Assembly: GCA_016584305.1 (NCBI GenBank)
Contig: JACEEZ010020501.1
Coordinates: 64,334-128,333 of the forward strand
DNA: 64,000 bases
Source: Chionoecetes opilio
Lineage: Eukaryota > Arthropoda > Malacostraca > Decapoda > Majidae
Direction: 5' to 3'
Part shown: positions 35,061 to 45,676 of the stretch, piece after piece
How the letters are laid out: each line of letters opens with the position of its first letter
How positions within the stretch are numbered: the first letter of the stretch is position 1
Notes under the pieces: generated by a model
Seen by the model: only the letters and a program-made list of their open reading frames with translations
Told to the model about the DNA's origin: nothing
Databases searched by the model: none
Position numbers and translations under genes: made by a program

Positions 35061-35903
35061 TGTGGAAATTATCCACCAAACACCATCTCATAATTGGTAG
35101 AGTGGTAGTTCGTTCCCCCCCCCCCCCTAGTGAGAGGTATTTTCCGCTCATAATAGGAGGGCGCGTATAGGGATATGTATATATAATTGTAATGGTAATG
35201 GGTAATAATTAAGGTAATTTAAGTAAATGATTAGTACTGGGATAGGATAAATTAATATTCCCAGTGGTTAATAAGCATTGCACTTAAATAATTAGCATCT
35301 TGATTTTGAAGCGCGGTCATTTGCCGCCGCCCATTAGATTCTAGGCCACCTGCCATGATACACGTGTCATAGGTATTGGTAGCGGGGGTCTCGCCCACCT
35401 TCGAGAATCAGTACACCCAGACCCTCCGTGAGGATAACATCAATCTAATATACGTGCTTGCTTGTCTACAAGTACAAGTACCATTCCAGTTCCCGTGAGA
35501 GTAACATCTCTTTGATCTTATCTGATTACATTGATAAGAATTGTATATAGACTCTTTGTACATATAGTTTAAAATCAAAGGACATGTGTTAAGAATCAAC
35601 ACACTGATGATAGCCGTACGTCAGTAACTTGGTCTGAAAGCCCTTCTGACGCCGTAACGAAACACTCGCCTCCGCCCCTCCGCTTCTGTATTTCACGGCC
35701 GGCCTCGATCCCGGCGACCACATCGGATCACAAGACCATTGCAGTATTAATACAAGACCTACAGCCCATTTTAACCCACTATCCACCGATAAGTATCCTA
35801 GTTAGTTGATTATCTAGGGTATGGAGTCGGGCAGGGATATATGGGTTTGATGTTAGGTAAGAGAACTTTCAAATTAAATATGTATGTGACATAAATTCCC
35901 ACA
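35061..35903 (+). mobile_element. Solo LTR, 843 bp
   Basis: It starts TGTGGAAATTATCC and ends AAATTCCCACA, so it has the TG...CA form. A 5-bp target duplication TACTG flanks it (35056-35060 and 35904-35908). The uninterrupted site CATGTACTGCTTA is preserved, inverted, in the left palindrome arm (near 28452-28466). An inverted second copy covers 53367-54115. No internal retroviral-type domain adjoins it, so it is best read as a solo LTR; Gypsy against BEL cannot be decided. Confidence 0.88.
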
Positions 35904-36186
35904 TACTGCTTATTTAGTAATAACATGTCCAACAATACCAATTGTGTTGTTATAAGATAATGTAATGCTCCATTACTAGTAAACATTATGATTAAATCAT
36001 TCAAAATGTCACCGAGCGGCAACCGCCTGCAATGGTGAAATTACTGGCCGCGCAAATTTTTTCTAACTTCATCTCACGTCTAAAGGAAGCTTCAAAAAGT
36101 ATATGGTTATAGAATATTTTGTGCTTAGAATTACATGTTCTTTCACCTGTATCATTATTTGCAGAAACTCGTGTTACACCCTGTAT
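35904..36186 (-). repeat. Right arm of the large palindrome
   Basis: Reverse complement of 28182-28462, ending at ACACCCTGTATACG. Together with 35008-35060 it restores the arm that the solo LTR split. Confidence 0.85.
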
Positions 36187-36410
36187 ACGTTAACTATTTG
36201 AATTGGCTGTCGAGAGTTGCCATTTGTGGGAGAAAAATCATAGGAGAAGCAAATTTGACCTGTAGTATATAGTTTAGTAGGGAGTCATTTAAGGCAATAT
36301 CCGGTTATCCGGCCGGATATTTCGTCTCCTTCGCCGGATAGACTAGACAGGCCGATAGAACAGGCCGGATAGCAACCTGATATCTGGTAGTACATCCCTA
36401 CTTCTGAGTT
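36187..36410 (+). repeat. Dispersed repeat S, copy 1 (hAT-like end)
   Basis: Starts GTTAACTATTTGAATTGGCT and ends near TGGTAGTACATCCCTACTT. A direct copy lies at 37889-38105. The minus-strand end TAGGGATGTAC plus internal CCGGATAGC/CCGGCCGGATA inverted motifs recall hAT-type termini, but no TSD or opposite end is seen. Confidence 0.7.
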
Positions 36411-36737
36411 GCAGCACGGTTGAGCTTTGATGTTGGGAAGAGGTGATATTTTTGGACCGCCAGACGCACCTGTTCGTGAGGGAACAGTTGACCGGGGCCT
36501 GAGTCTCCATCTCGCCCCGCGCCACCTGTGGGAGGTGGGGTGAAACGTAATGCAAGGACTGCCGTCAACCACTGGACACAATAATTATTCCACAAAAGTA
36601 CAAATATTGGCGGGACAGCATAGGGCTGGAATTACCGTCAACCGAGGTTTATGGGTTAATGGCAAAAAGAACACTAAGAAGCACTAAGTAAAAACATACC
36701 ACAGTACCAATACAGCACTAAGTAAAAACACCACAGC
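36411..36737 (+). repeat. Dispersed repeat T, copy 1
   Basis: Recurs directly at 45191-45600 (GTTGCAGCACGG..., GGAAGAGGTGATATTTTTGG..., AAAACATACCACAGTACC). This copy lacks about 75 bp near 36516 that the other contains. Noncoding. Confidence 0.87.
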
Positions 36738-36751
36738 ACCAAATTCATGCA

Positions 36752-37053
36752 GTCGCCTCCGTGGTGCAGTGGCTAGCGTGCCTGGCTACGAATCTGCGGG
36801 CCCTGGTTCGATCCCGGGCCAGGGCAAGTCGGTGACCAGCCTACCCAGCTGTTCGTCCTTCCTTTCGGGGTTGATAAATGGGTACCTGGGGCAACCTGGG
36901 GAAGGTAACTGTGGTAACCCGGGAGTCACACTAGCCCTGTGTCCCGGGGTAACGGGTTCTCACCCACCACAGACTCTAAGGGCTAATGCCACGGAGATGA
37001 GCACCGCATGCCACGCGCAGCTTAGCGTATGCTCCCATCTTTACCTTTTATTT
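36752..37053 (+). mobile_element. tRNA-derived SINE, 302 bp
   Basis: The head is tRNA-like: RNA polymerase III A box TGGTGCAGTGG at 36762-36772, which fits the consensus at every position, and B box GGTTCGATCCC at 36805-36815. A tRNA-unrelated body follows and the tail is T-rich (TTTTATTT). Target duplications ACCAAATTCATGCA (36738-36751) and ACCAAATTCATTGCA (37054-37068) flank it. The head cannot fold into a complete functional tRNA ending as expected, so it is a SINE and not a tRNA gene. A LINE partner is not identified. Confidence 0.92.
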
Positions 37054-37232
37054 ACCAAATTCATTGCATATTATACACTTAATTTATAAAACCTTAACAT
37101 ATAAGTAACCAGTGGATTAATAAGAAAAAAACGATTGTGGGAATAATATTACAGTAATATCAATATTAAATGCAACTATATATATTAAACAATTCTAACT
37201 GAATAATTCTAAAATAATTTTCAAAACTAACC

Positions 37233-37560
37233 AAAACAACTTGGCTCTTCTGGCAGGTAACTTGGTGACCTTGCTCGAGCAGCTGGGCGTCTGCCATGCT
37301 AATATGGGTGGACTAGGGCATCATTGATATCTTTAAGTCCACAGCAACACAACCTTTAAGTCACTGTCCACATGAGTACCTATAAATAAAACATTAATCT
37401 TAACAAAACTAACAAATTTGCACTGGTTATGTAATGGCCATTAGTAACAGCTTTAAGGCATTAGCAGATGGGTACACGAGTTTTTAGAAAAAAGTGCTCA
37501 AATCACAGATAATCTCACTAATGGGCTTATTTTAACAACATGTTGAGGAACTTCCAATTC
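37233..37560 (+). repeat. Dispersed repeat Q, copy 1, holding the empty TTAA site
   Basis: Copy 2 is split: 46857-47053 and 49027-49135. Here the sequence runs uninterrupted through AACAGCTTTAAGGCATTAGC, with TTAA at 37453-37456 exactly where copy 2 carries the TTAA transposon. Noncoding. Confidence 0.93.
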
Positions 37561-37565
37561 ATTTG

Positions 37566-37887
37566 GTTCCAAAGACTTATAAAAAATAGTAGATCCTTAA
37601 ATCAACATAAGGCAGAAACTACAGTATTTAATAAATAACTCTTAAATACTTTCTCATGTATAAGATTCTGAATGAAAATGCATTCTATTGGATAATTAAT
37701 TAAATTGCTTGAAAAAAAGGGAATTGCAATTTCATGGAAAATTAATATATTACTTAAATAATCATGCAGCGTTATGAAAGAAATTATGAGAATACCCTTT
37801 CTTCAATCAACACTAATAATGCCTACAGACTGTTGGATCTGAGTTGTTGGAATACTTCCCAAATTTGCATTATTTTGCTTTCTTAAT
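37566..37887 (+). repeat. Dispersed repeat P, copy 2
   Basis: Direct copy of 26299-26625. Here repeat P continues directly into repeat S, whereas at 26.6 kb element X follows it. Confidence 0.88.
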
Positions 37888-37888
37888 A

Positions 37889-38105
37889 TACGTTAACTAT
37901 TTGAATTGGCTCTCGAGAGTTGCCATTTGGGAAAAAAATTCATAGGAAAAGAAGCAAATTTGACCTGAAGTATAGTTAAGTAGGAAGACATTTAAGGCAA
38001 TATCCAGCAATCCGGCCAGATATTTCAAGAAAGACCCGATAGCCGGATACCAGACAGTACAAAACAGGCCGGATAGCAACCCGATATCTGGTACATCCCT
38101 ACTTC
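37889..38105 (+). repeat. Dispersed repeat S, copy 2
   Basis: Direct copy of 36187-36410, sharing GTTAACTATTTGAATTGGCT and the CCGGATAGCAACC...TACATCCCTACTTC end. Confidence 0.8.
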
Positions 38106-38556
38106 CAAGGCCCAGTTGCAAGAAGGTCTTATCGTGCTCCCTATAGGGTCCCGGCGTGGAAATGCCCGACACCTCTGGTTCAAGAACAGCGCCATTTCAT
38201 CCCCATCGTGGGCCCCATCGGGCAAAAATTGTCGGGCGGTAATCCCCTACCGACGAGATGATCGATGAGCATCATATATTATTAAATACTTCCATTGAAC
38301 ATCAATAATCAACATATTCAATATGTGACACATTTCTGATGAAGAATCAACGCGGTTACGAAGCCAAAAAGGCAGCTAATTCATACTTTTCAGTTTTTTC
38401 TTGGTAGTCCCGTTGAAAGAACTCAAGTCAAGACAGTCAAGAGCTCAACATACCCATCGGTGTTCTCCCGCTGTTTTGACCGGAGGGTTTATTTACCATT
38501 TTCACCCATCAATCTTGGACACACAGACAGCCGTCGGAAATTAAAAATAACACAAG
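38106..38556. other. Gene-free stretch
   Basis: Nothing recognised. The first 60 bases share a short GTTGCA-type edge with repeat T; the rest is unique within the window. Confidence 0.5.
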
Positions 38557-39338
38557 GGGGGTCTGGCTGGGGGGACGAAACTCCCTAGCGAGGTTAGGTT
38601 ACAAAAACAATGCCCAGGTTAGGTTAGTCAACTAGCAGGGGGTTCTGGGGGGGGGGGGCGAAACTCCCCTAGCGAGGTTATGTTAAGAAAACAATGCCCA
38701 GGCTAGGCTACTTAACTTAATTAGCAGGGGGGTCTGGGGGGGGGACGAAAGCTCCCTAGCGAGGTTAGATTACGAAAACAATACCTAGGTTAGGTTAGTT
38801 AACTAGCGGGGGGTCTGGGGGGGAACGAAACCCCCCCTTGCGAGGTTATGTTAAGAAAACATGCCCAGGTTAGGTTAGTTAACTAGCGGGGGGTCTGGGG
38901 GGGAACGAAACCCCCCTTGCGAGCTTTGTTAAGAAAACAATGCCCAGGCTAGGTTTAGTTAAGTTGTTAACTAGCGGGGGGATCTGGGGGGGAACGAAAC
39001 CCCCCTTGCGAGGTTATGTTAAGAAAACAATGCCCAGGTTAGGTTAGTTAACTAGCGGGGGGGGTCTGGGGGGGAACGAAACCCCCCTTGCGAGGTTATG
39101 TTAAGAAAACAATGCCCAGGCTCAGTGCGTTAACTAGCGGGGGGTCTGGGGGGAACGAAACCCCCTAGCGAGGTTAGGTTAAGAAAACAATGCCTAGGTT
39201 AGGTTAATTAATTAGCGGCGGGTCTGGGGTGGAACGAAACCCCCCTTGCGAGTTTTGTTCAGAAACAATGCCCAGGCTAGGCTAGTTAACTAGCGGGGGG
39301 GGTCTGGGGGGGAACGAAACCCCCCTTGCGAGGTTATG
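38557..39338. repeat. Satellite array, period about 80 bp, 9-10 units
   Basis: Each unit contains CTAGCGGGGGGTCTGGGG, then a GAACGAAACCCCCC block, CGAGGTTATGTTAAGAAAAC, and AATGCCCAGGTTAGGTTAGT. Spacing between successive AACTAGCGGG motifs is 80, 88 and 81 bp where measured. G-runs vary in length. The array continues at 44679-44832 on the far side of transposon copy A. GGTTAGGTTAG echoes the arthropod TTAGG telomere motif. Confidence 0.95.
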
Positions 39339-39591
39339 TTAAAGTAATCGTTCAGACCCAATTTTTTTTTGCCTAATTATGTTGAAAAACATAATTCAAA
39401 ACACCTATTCCACCAAAAATAATTGATTTCCAGCCTTATTTCCGTAAAAACACGACTTTTGTAAAAAGCGCGCGAAAAAAAAGTTCTTCCCTCCAACAGG
39501 GCTACGCATGTTATTGATGACGTCACAAGAGGAACGCTCCAATGTATACAACACTCGTCTGCCTCTGTGAGACCTGTCGGCAAATGTTATG

Positions 39592-39796
39592 ATGAGCGAT
39601 TGTACTTCGGTGTCAGACAGTGAATCTGTCGCTGTGATAGATCTAGAGTACGATGCTCAATCTGAGACCGAACTAAATGACGCTGCTCTCGTATATGAGG
39701 AAAGGGAACCTCAGATTGTGATGGGAGCCCAACCCCTATATGTTTGAGCCAGAGTACGAGGTGGATGAACAGGTGTTAGCGGAGCCTGCTGAGGTG
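39592..39796 (+). pseudogene. Transposon-borne acidic N-terminal coding remnant
   Basis: From ATG at 39592 the frame reads MSDCTSVSDSESVAV, then an acidic stretch with LEYDAQSETE, to a stop near 39748. A one-base frame change continues it as YMFEPEYEVDEQVLAEP from about 39738. Copy B encodes the same start (47292) with matching residues. Both being open over 45-50 codons suggests true coding descent. The acidic N-terminus with YMFEPE resembles, from memory, the start of invertebrate proteins carrying the zinc-binding 'ballast' domain of P2X7-type receptors; that domain itself is absent here. I cannot confirm this without a search. Confidence 0.45.
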
Positions 39797-40527
39797 CAAC
39801 ACTACTACACACACACACACAAACACTACTACACACACACAAACACTACTACACACACACAAACACTACTAAACACACACCACACAAACATTACTACACA
39901 CACACAACACTACTACTACACACACACAAACACTACTACACACACACACAAACACTACTACACACACAACACTACTACACACACACACACACACAAATAC
40001 TACTACACACACACACACACTACTACACACACACACAAACACTACTACACACACACACACACACTACTACACACACACACAAACACTACTACACACACAC
40101 ATAAACACTACTACACACACACAAACACTACTACACACACACACAACACTACTACACACACACACCAAACACTACTACACACACACACAAACACTACTAC
40201 ACACACACACACAAACACTACTACACACACAAACACTACTACAAACACAAACACTACTACACACACACACACACTACTACGCACACACACAACACACTAC
40301 TACACACACACACACAAACACTACTACTACACACACACACACAAACAAACACTACTACTACACACACACACACACACACACACACACTACTACACACACA
40401 CAAACACTACTACACACACAAACACTACTACACACACACACAAACACTACTACACACACACACACAAACACTACTACTACACAACACACACACACACACT
40501 ACTACGCACACACACACACACACTACT

Positions 40528-40561
<34 letters not shown>

Positions 40562-40616
40562 CTACACCACACACACACACACTACTACACACACACACAC
40601 ACACACACAAACACTA

Positions 40617-40658
<42 letters not shown>

Positions 40659-41056
40659 TACTACACACACACACACACACAAACACTACTACACACACAC
40701 ACACACAAACACTACTACACACACACACAGACCTACTACACACACACACAAACACTACTACACACACACAAACACTACTACACACACACAAACACTACTA
40801 CACACACACAAACACTACTACACACACAAACACTACTACACACACACACAAACACTACTACGCACACACACACACACACACACACTACTACGCACACACA
40901 CACACACACAAACACTACTACACACACACACAAACCCTACTACACACACACAAACACTACTACACACACACACAAACATAACTACACACACACACACACA
41001 CAACACAAAAAAAAACACTACTACACACACACAAACACTACTACACACACACACAG
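39797..41056. repeat. Minisatellite, (CA)n with CACTACTA interruptions, 1.26 kb
   Basis: Units of about 18-30 bp combine CACACACACACAAA with CACTACTACA. Unit length varies with the CA run. The array is open in one plus-strand frame for 413 codons, reading Thr-His and Tyr-Tyr, because the unit lacks stops in that frame; this is an array expanded inside or next to former coding sequence, not evidence of a protein. Confidence 0.95.
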
Positions 41057-41188
41057 CAGCGCGGGAAGAGGAACCTTCCTTTTGTTACGTCACCGAGCCG
41101 TCTTCTTCTTCTTCTTCTTGTGACCTTTTCTGCCTATTATCGCTTTGTAGGTCGTCTGTCAAGCTCGAGGTCGAACTTGACACATATC

Positions 41189-41700
41189 GAGGTAAATAGT
41201 CGTATGTACAGATGGAAGAATGGTGGCAGCAAGGTGTGTGTGATGTGTGTGACAGGAGTGGATGAAACCGTGGAGCACTTGATGCTGGAATGTGAACGGT
41301 ATGAGTATGCTAGAACAAAGATGTTGGAGGTAGTGGTAGGAGAGGTCGGAGTGGAAGAATGGCGAGAGATGAGAGACAGGAGAGTGGAGATGGAGTACCT
41401 GCTGGGGTTGTGTGCTGAGTGGAGGAGTGACAGTCGTGTGATTGAGAGTGTAAAAGAATTCTTGGAGAATTCTTGGAGAGCACGTAGGAGAGAGCATGAG
41501 AGGCAGGGGGCCCCTCAGTGATGGGGGACCCCGTATGAATGTGATGCAGAGAGAGGAAGGAGGGGAAAAAGAAATCCCTAGTTTTGCTTCCCCCTTTTGC
41601 TTCTCTCCCAACAGATTACGTGTGTGGGAGAACGCCGGACCAAAGGCTTCACTGACAGCATCCGCTGGGTGACTCCCAAATCAAGATCAAGATCAAGTGG
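41189..41700 (+). mobile_element. 5'-truncated LINE 3' end, plus orientation
   Basis: Matches the 3' part of the minus-strand LINE at 41705-44508 in opposite orientation, starting at GAGGTAAATAGTCGTA. It encodes the same C-terminal zinc motif (C-x2-C-x9-H-x4-C, CVMCVTG...VEHLMLEC) and a Glu/Arg-rich tail to a stop near 41521. It then has a 3' region with ACTCCCAAATCAAGATCAAG tail repeats. It lacks the RT domain. Confidence 0.88.
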
Positions 41701-41704
41701 CGCA

Positions 41705-44508
41705 TCGTTTGCCAGTTGATCTTGACCTTGATGATCCTATCAGCTGGGAGTTACCCAGCTGATGCTGTCGGTGAAGCCTTTGGTCCGGCGTTCTCCCACA
41801 CATGTAGTATTCTGTTGGGAGAGAAGCAAAAAGGGGGAAGCAAAACTAGGGGTTTCATTTTCCCCTCATTCCTCTCCCAGTACCACACCCACACGGGGTC
41901 CCCCATCACTGAGGGGCCCCCTGCCTCTCATGCTCTCTCCTACGTGCTCTCCAAGAATTCTCCAAGAATTCTTTTACACTCTCAATCACACGACTGTCAC
42001 TCCTCCACTCAGCACACAACCCCAGCAGGTACTCCATCTCCACACTCCTGTCTCTCATCTCTCTCCATTCTTCCACTCCAACCTCTCTTACCACTACCTC
42101 CAACATCTTTGTTCTAGCATACTCATACCGTTCACATTCCAGCATTAAGTGCTCCACGGTTTCATCCACTCCTGTCACACACATCACACACACCTTGCTG
42201 CCACCATTCTTCTATCTGCCCATCTGTACGACTATTTACCTCCAGCGACTTTGTCCTGGCTCTGAAGAGTAAATCCCCTCCATAGCCACCATCATAGAAC
42301 CTTTCATTCCGTGGCTGGTCCTTTCTCCTGTACCATTCCAGCGTTGATTTCTCACTCATTCCCCTCAGCCATTCTTCTTTCCCTTTCTCTTCCACTCTCC
42401 TATTTATTTCCTTTTTGCACACAGCCATACTCCCATATCTCATCACTCCTGTCACAAACATTCCCAGTTCACCTGTCCATTTTTCCACTTTTACTGAGTC
42501 TTTAATCCACTTCCCATACATATTCCAGTCCCAAACCTTACTTGCCCACTTGCTGTCATCCATTCGTTGCAGTCTAGCTCTGTACCTCAGTCCTGCCTTT
42601 GCTATCCTCTCTCTGAACGTGCTCCATCCCATGTTTCCTCTAATCGCTTCCACTGCCACATACCTATTGGCTCCTAATGCTATTCTGCCTGCTTTGTTCT
42701 GTGTTACTTCCAATCTGTCCAACTCCTTCCTAGACCACACCATTGTTTCCATGCCATACATAATGCTAGGGACAGCCACACCCTTCCATAGTCCTCTCAC
42801 CACTTCATACTTGTTGGCCCGACATCTTGCCACACTGCCTAGCCTTCCAACCCACTGGTTCGCTCTAGCTATCCTCTCATGTTTAGTTTTCTCACAGCCT
42901 TTATCATCCAACCAAATACCCAGATACTTGTACTCTTTCGTTCTCTTTATTTCATTCCCACCCACCATCCAAATGCTGTCATCATCAGAGTCATCCCCAT
43001 TCACCACCAACACCTGACTCTTCTCCTTACTGAGTCTAACATTGAAGTCCCTTCCATACTCATGTCACACATACTTCAGCATCTCTTGTAGCTCATTGTG
43101 CTTTTCACTAAGGATCACCACATCATCTGCATACATCAGTACACTCAACACTTCATCTCCAATTTTCACGCCCAGACCTGTACGCTTCACTCTCACTGCC
43201 ATTTCCTCAACATATAATCCAAAAAGTAGAGGAGAAAGGACACAGCCCTGTCTTACTCCTCTCTTCCTCTCTTACTATTCACCCATCCAGTCTGGAGGTC
43301 ACCCATACTGAACTTGGCCTGTGTGTTCTCATACATACTGCTTATTAATTTAACAACCTTCTCACTCAGGCCAATCGTCTCCAATACCTTACATAGTATT
43401 CTCCTATCCACTCTGTCATACGCTTTCTCATATCTAGAAAGGCTCGATATTTCTTTCTTCCCTCCTTCCTTGTTCTCTCAATCACTTCATTCACTACAAA
43501 CATATTGTCCTCACCTCTTCTGTCTTTTCTAAATCCATTCTGCTCTTCACCCATCACCTTATTTCTTTCCACAACTTCACCTAGTCTTTCATTCAGTACA
43601 CCACAGAAAAGCTTACATACCGTGTCACACACCGCTATTGGCCTGTAATTTTTAATCTCCTTCCTACTCTTGTGTCCTCCCTTATGTATGAGGGTCACTC
43701 TACTGTCATTCCAGGCACCAGGCACCCTTTCCTCTCTCCATATATGTCCAAACAACTCATGCATTCCCTCATTTACTCCCTCACCTCCCTCTCTATAGAA
43801 TTCATTCAGGATACCGTCCATTCCAGGGGCCTTTCCATTTTTCAGTTTTCTTACATACCCTTCAATCTCATCCATTCTAATTTCTTCATCCATCATTTCC
43901 TCTATTTTCCTCCCTAAGGTGACGTTCCCTAAGTCACTATCAGGCTCATTCACACCTCCAATATCTTTCCAGAAGTCTTCTACAGCTCTGACCATTTCCT
44001 TTTTCTCTCTTAGTGACCTGTCATTCACCACTAGTTCTTCTACATTTCCTGTATGCTTACTCTCTTCTCCTCTCAAGAACTTATACCATTCCCTACCTCC
44101 TTCCTCACCTTTTTCCCTAAGTTCTCTGATCACTTTTCTCTCTTCATTCACTCTTACCTTCCTCACCAAGAATTTCACCTCCTTTTGCTTACTCTTATAC
44201 TCTTCCCATGTCCTTTCATACTCTATTCTTTCAGCTTCACTGTTTGACCTATTCTTTCTCAGACTCCTACACTTCCTATTTGACTGTTTCCTTTCTTTCC
44301 TGTCCTTGTCGATCTCATTGTTCCACTAACTCTTTCTTGTCCTGCCATTTGCTCTCTTACTTGTTCTGCCTATGCTCTCTTCTGCCGCTTTGTTAAGCTT
44401 CCTTAACAATCTCTCATTCATCTCATCCACACCTCTCTCAGCCCTCAAACCATTCTCTCCCAGCTTCCAGTCCTCATTACTCATCACTTCTCTGAAATAA
44501 TCCCAGTT
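41705..44508 (-). mobile_element. 5'-truncated LINE with RT and C-terminal zinc motif
   Basis: Minus-strand non-LTR element without RNase H. It begins abruptly at about 44508 in the linker that follows the endonuclease (GNWDYFREVM), so the endonuclease is missing, as is usual for 5'-truncated LINE insertions. The 3' tail is built of ATCAAG-like repeats near 41705-41735. It faces the plus copy tail to tail. Its clade is not decided; it differs from the I-type LINE at 9-17 kb. Confidence 0.88.
41906..44500 (-). pseudogene. LINE reverse transcriptase, broken
   Basis: In order on the minus strand: a basic linker; NGKAPGMDGI near 43810-43840; NYRPIAVCDTVCKLF near 43605-43650; NGFRKDRRGEDNMFV near 43500-43545; a frameshift near 43437; the catalytic YADD at 43122-43133; an in-frame stop at 43065-43067; then a long intact thumb/C-terminal frame (42162-43013) with EYKYLGIWLDDKG; and the C-terminal zinc motif C-x2-C-x9-H-x4-C near 42130-42190. 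RT copies RNA into DNA during target-primed insertion. Two or three lesions only, so this is a fairly young dead copy. Confidence 0.9.
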
Positions 44509-44678
44509 GCCAGCAGCGTTTTCGAAGCTCGGTGAATTTACAGATTTTGATTGTGGATTATTAAAAAACGGCTGACTGGATGCAAAAAGTGACAACATAT
44601 TGTTGATACACTCGATAATGGCTATACTCTAACTACATCAAATCAGGAATGATGAAATGGTCTGGACGATTACTTTAA

Positions 44679-44832
44679 GAAAACAATGCCTAGGCTCAGT
44701 GCGTTAACTAGCGGGAGGGTCTGGGGGGGAAAACCCCCCTAGCGAGATTAGGTTACGAAAACAATGCCCAAGTTTAGTTATTTAACTAGCAGGGGGATCT
44801 GGAGGGGCGCAGGCCCCCCCCCCCCCCGTTAT
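44679..44832. repeat. Satellite array, right portion
   Basis: Resumes at GAAAACAATGCCTAGG, directly after the duplicated TTAA, for nearly two ~80-bp units and ends in a run of about 12 C. It is the continuation of the array at 38557-39338. Confidence 0.92.
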
Positions 44833-45190
44833 GACAGGAGAGTATTGGTCAATAGGGAGTATTGGTTAAAACTTCATATTTACATCAAAATAAAAAAAAC
44901 TTGGTGAGACAGATGCGATATTTACCTTACTATAAGAAGTCATTTCTCTGAGTTGGGGAGTCCGGAACCGTCTTTGGCGCCAAATTGCAATGTTTTTTTT
45001 ATTGCATCTGGTCTTGGTCTTAGGGTGGGTGACCCCTCCGGCATACCAACCTCGCCATGGCTCCCGACGTCGGGTCCTCATGCCGATGGGGGCAAATCAG
45101 CCGTTCATGAAACTTATCAATGAAGTATCACGACGGTCGGGCGCCCCACTCACTATCGTGTACTGGGTGGAAATTGACCACTTCTTGCAA
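44833..45190. other. Gene-free stretch
   Basis: No gene or repeat copy recognised. Confidence 0.5.
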
Positions 45191-45600
45191 CTGGGCCTAA
45201 GTTGCAGCACGGCGGAGCTATGATGTTGGGAAGAGGTGATATTTTTGGCCCGCCAGGCGCACCTGTTTGTGAGGGTACAGTTGACCGGGCCTGAGTCTCC
45301 ATCTCGAACTGCGCCACCACAGGCACCTTCCTCAATGCATGCAGAGAAGTGGCTATCATTCACAGCACGTCATTCCATCACCGTGGACAGCTGTGCTGTG
45401 GGAGGTGGAGTGAAACGTAAGGCAAGGACTGCCGTCACCCACTGGACACAATAATTATGCCACAAAAGTATAAATATTAGCGGGACAGCATAGGGCGGGA
45501 ATTACCGTCACCCGAGGTTCATGGGATAATGGCAAAAAGAACACTTAGCACTAAGTAAAAACATACCACAGTACCAAATACAGCACAAAGAAAACACCAC
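45191..45600 (+). repeat. Dispersed repeat T, copy 2
   Basis: Direct copy of 36411-36737, carrying about 75 extra bases (45305-45395 region) missing from copy 1. Followed by AT-rich sequence and then the hAT remnant, in place of the SINE found after copy 1. Confidence 0.87.
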
Positions 45601-45676
45601 AGTAGCATATGCATTGCACAGTACTGTATTATGTACTTTGTATTATATTATATTATTGTATTATGTATGTTATTTA

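Larger units (their letters stand above)
39343..44674 (+). mobile_element. TTAA-inserting DNA transposon, copy A (5.3 kb with nested LINEs)
   Basis: Terminal inverted repeats AGTAATCGTTCAGACC (left) and GGTCTGGACGATTACT (right) differ at one of 16 positions. TTAA is duplicated at 39339-39342 and 44675-44678, and the site interrupts a satellite unit that reads GTTATGTTAAGAAAAC when intact. The interior shares 39343-39790 and 44509-44674 with copy B. TTAA duplication occurs in piggyBac and Kolobok; the ends start AG and not CC, which I take as leaning to Kolobok, but no transposase catalytic domain is seen, so this is open. Present size is due to a 1.26-kb minisatellite and LINE insertions. Confidence 0.92.

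Noticed and set aside
36752..36824. A functional tRNA gene
   Set aside because: A and B boxes are present, but the head is continuous with a SINE body, lies between target duplications, and does not close as a normal tRNA.
38557..39338. CRISPR-like array with regular ~80-bp spacing
   Set aside because: The whole unit is repeated, not short repeats with unique spacers; it is a satellite.
39740..40981. 413-residue plus-strand open frame of Thr, His and Tyr
   Set aside because: It is the translation of a CA-based minisatellite whose unit lacks stops in that frame; only its first ~20 residues look like inherited coding sequence.
42311..44396. Plus-strand Ser/Pro/Phe-rich frames
   Set aside because: Antisense shadows of the minus-strand LINE reverse transcriptase.
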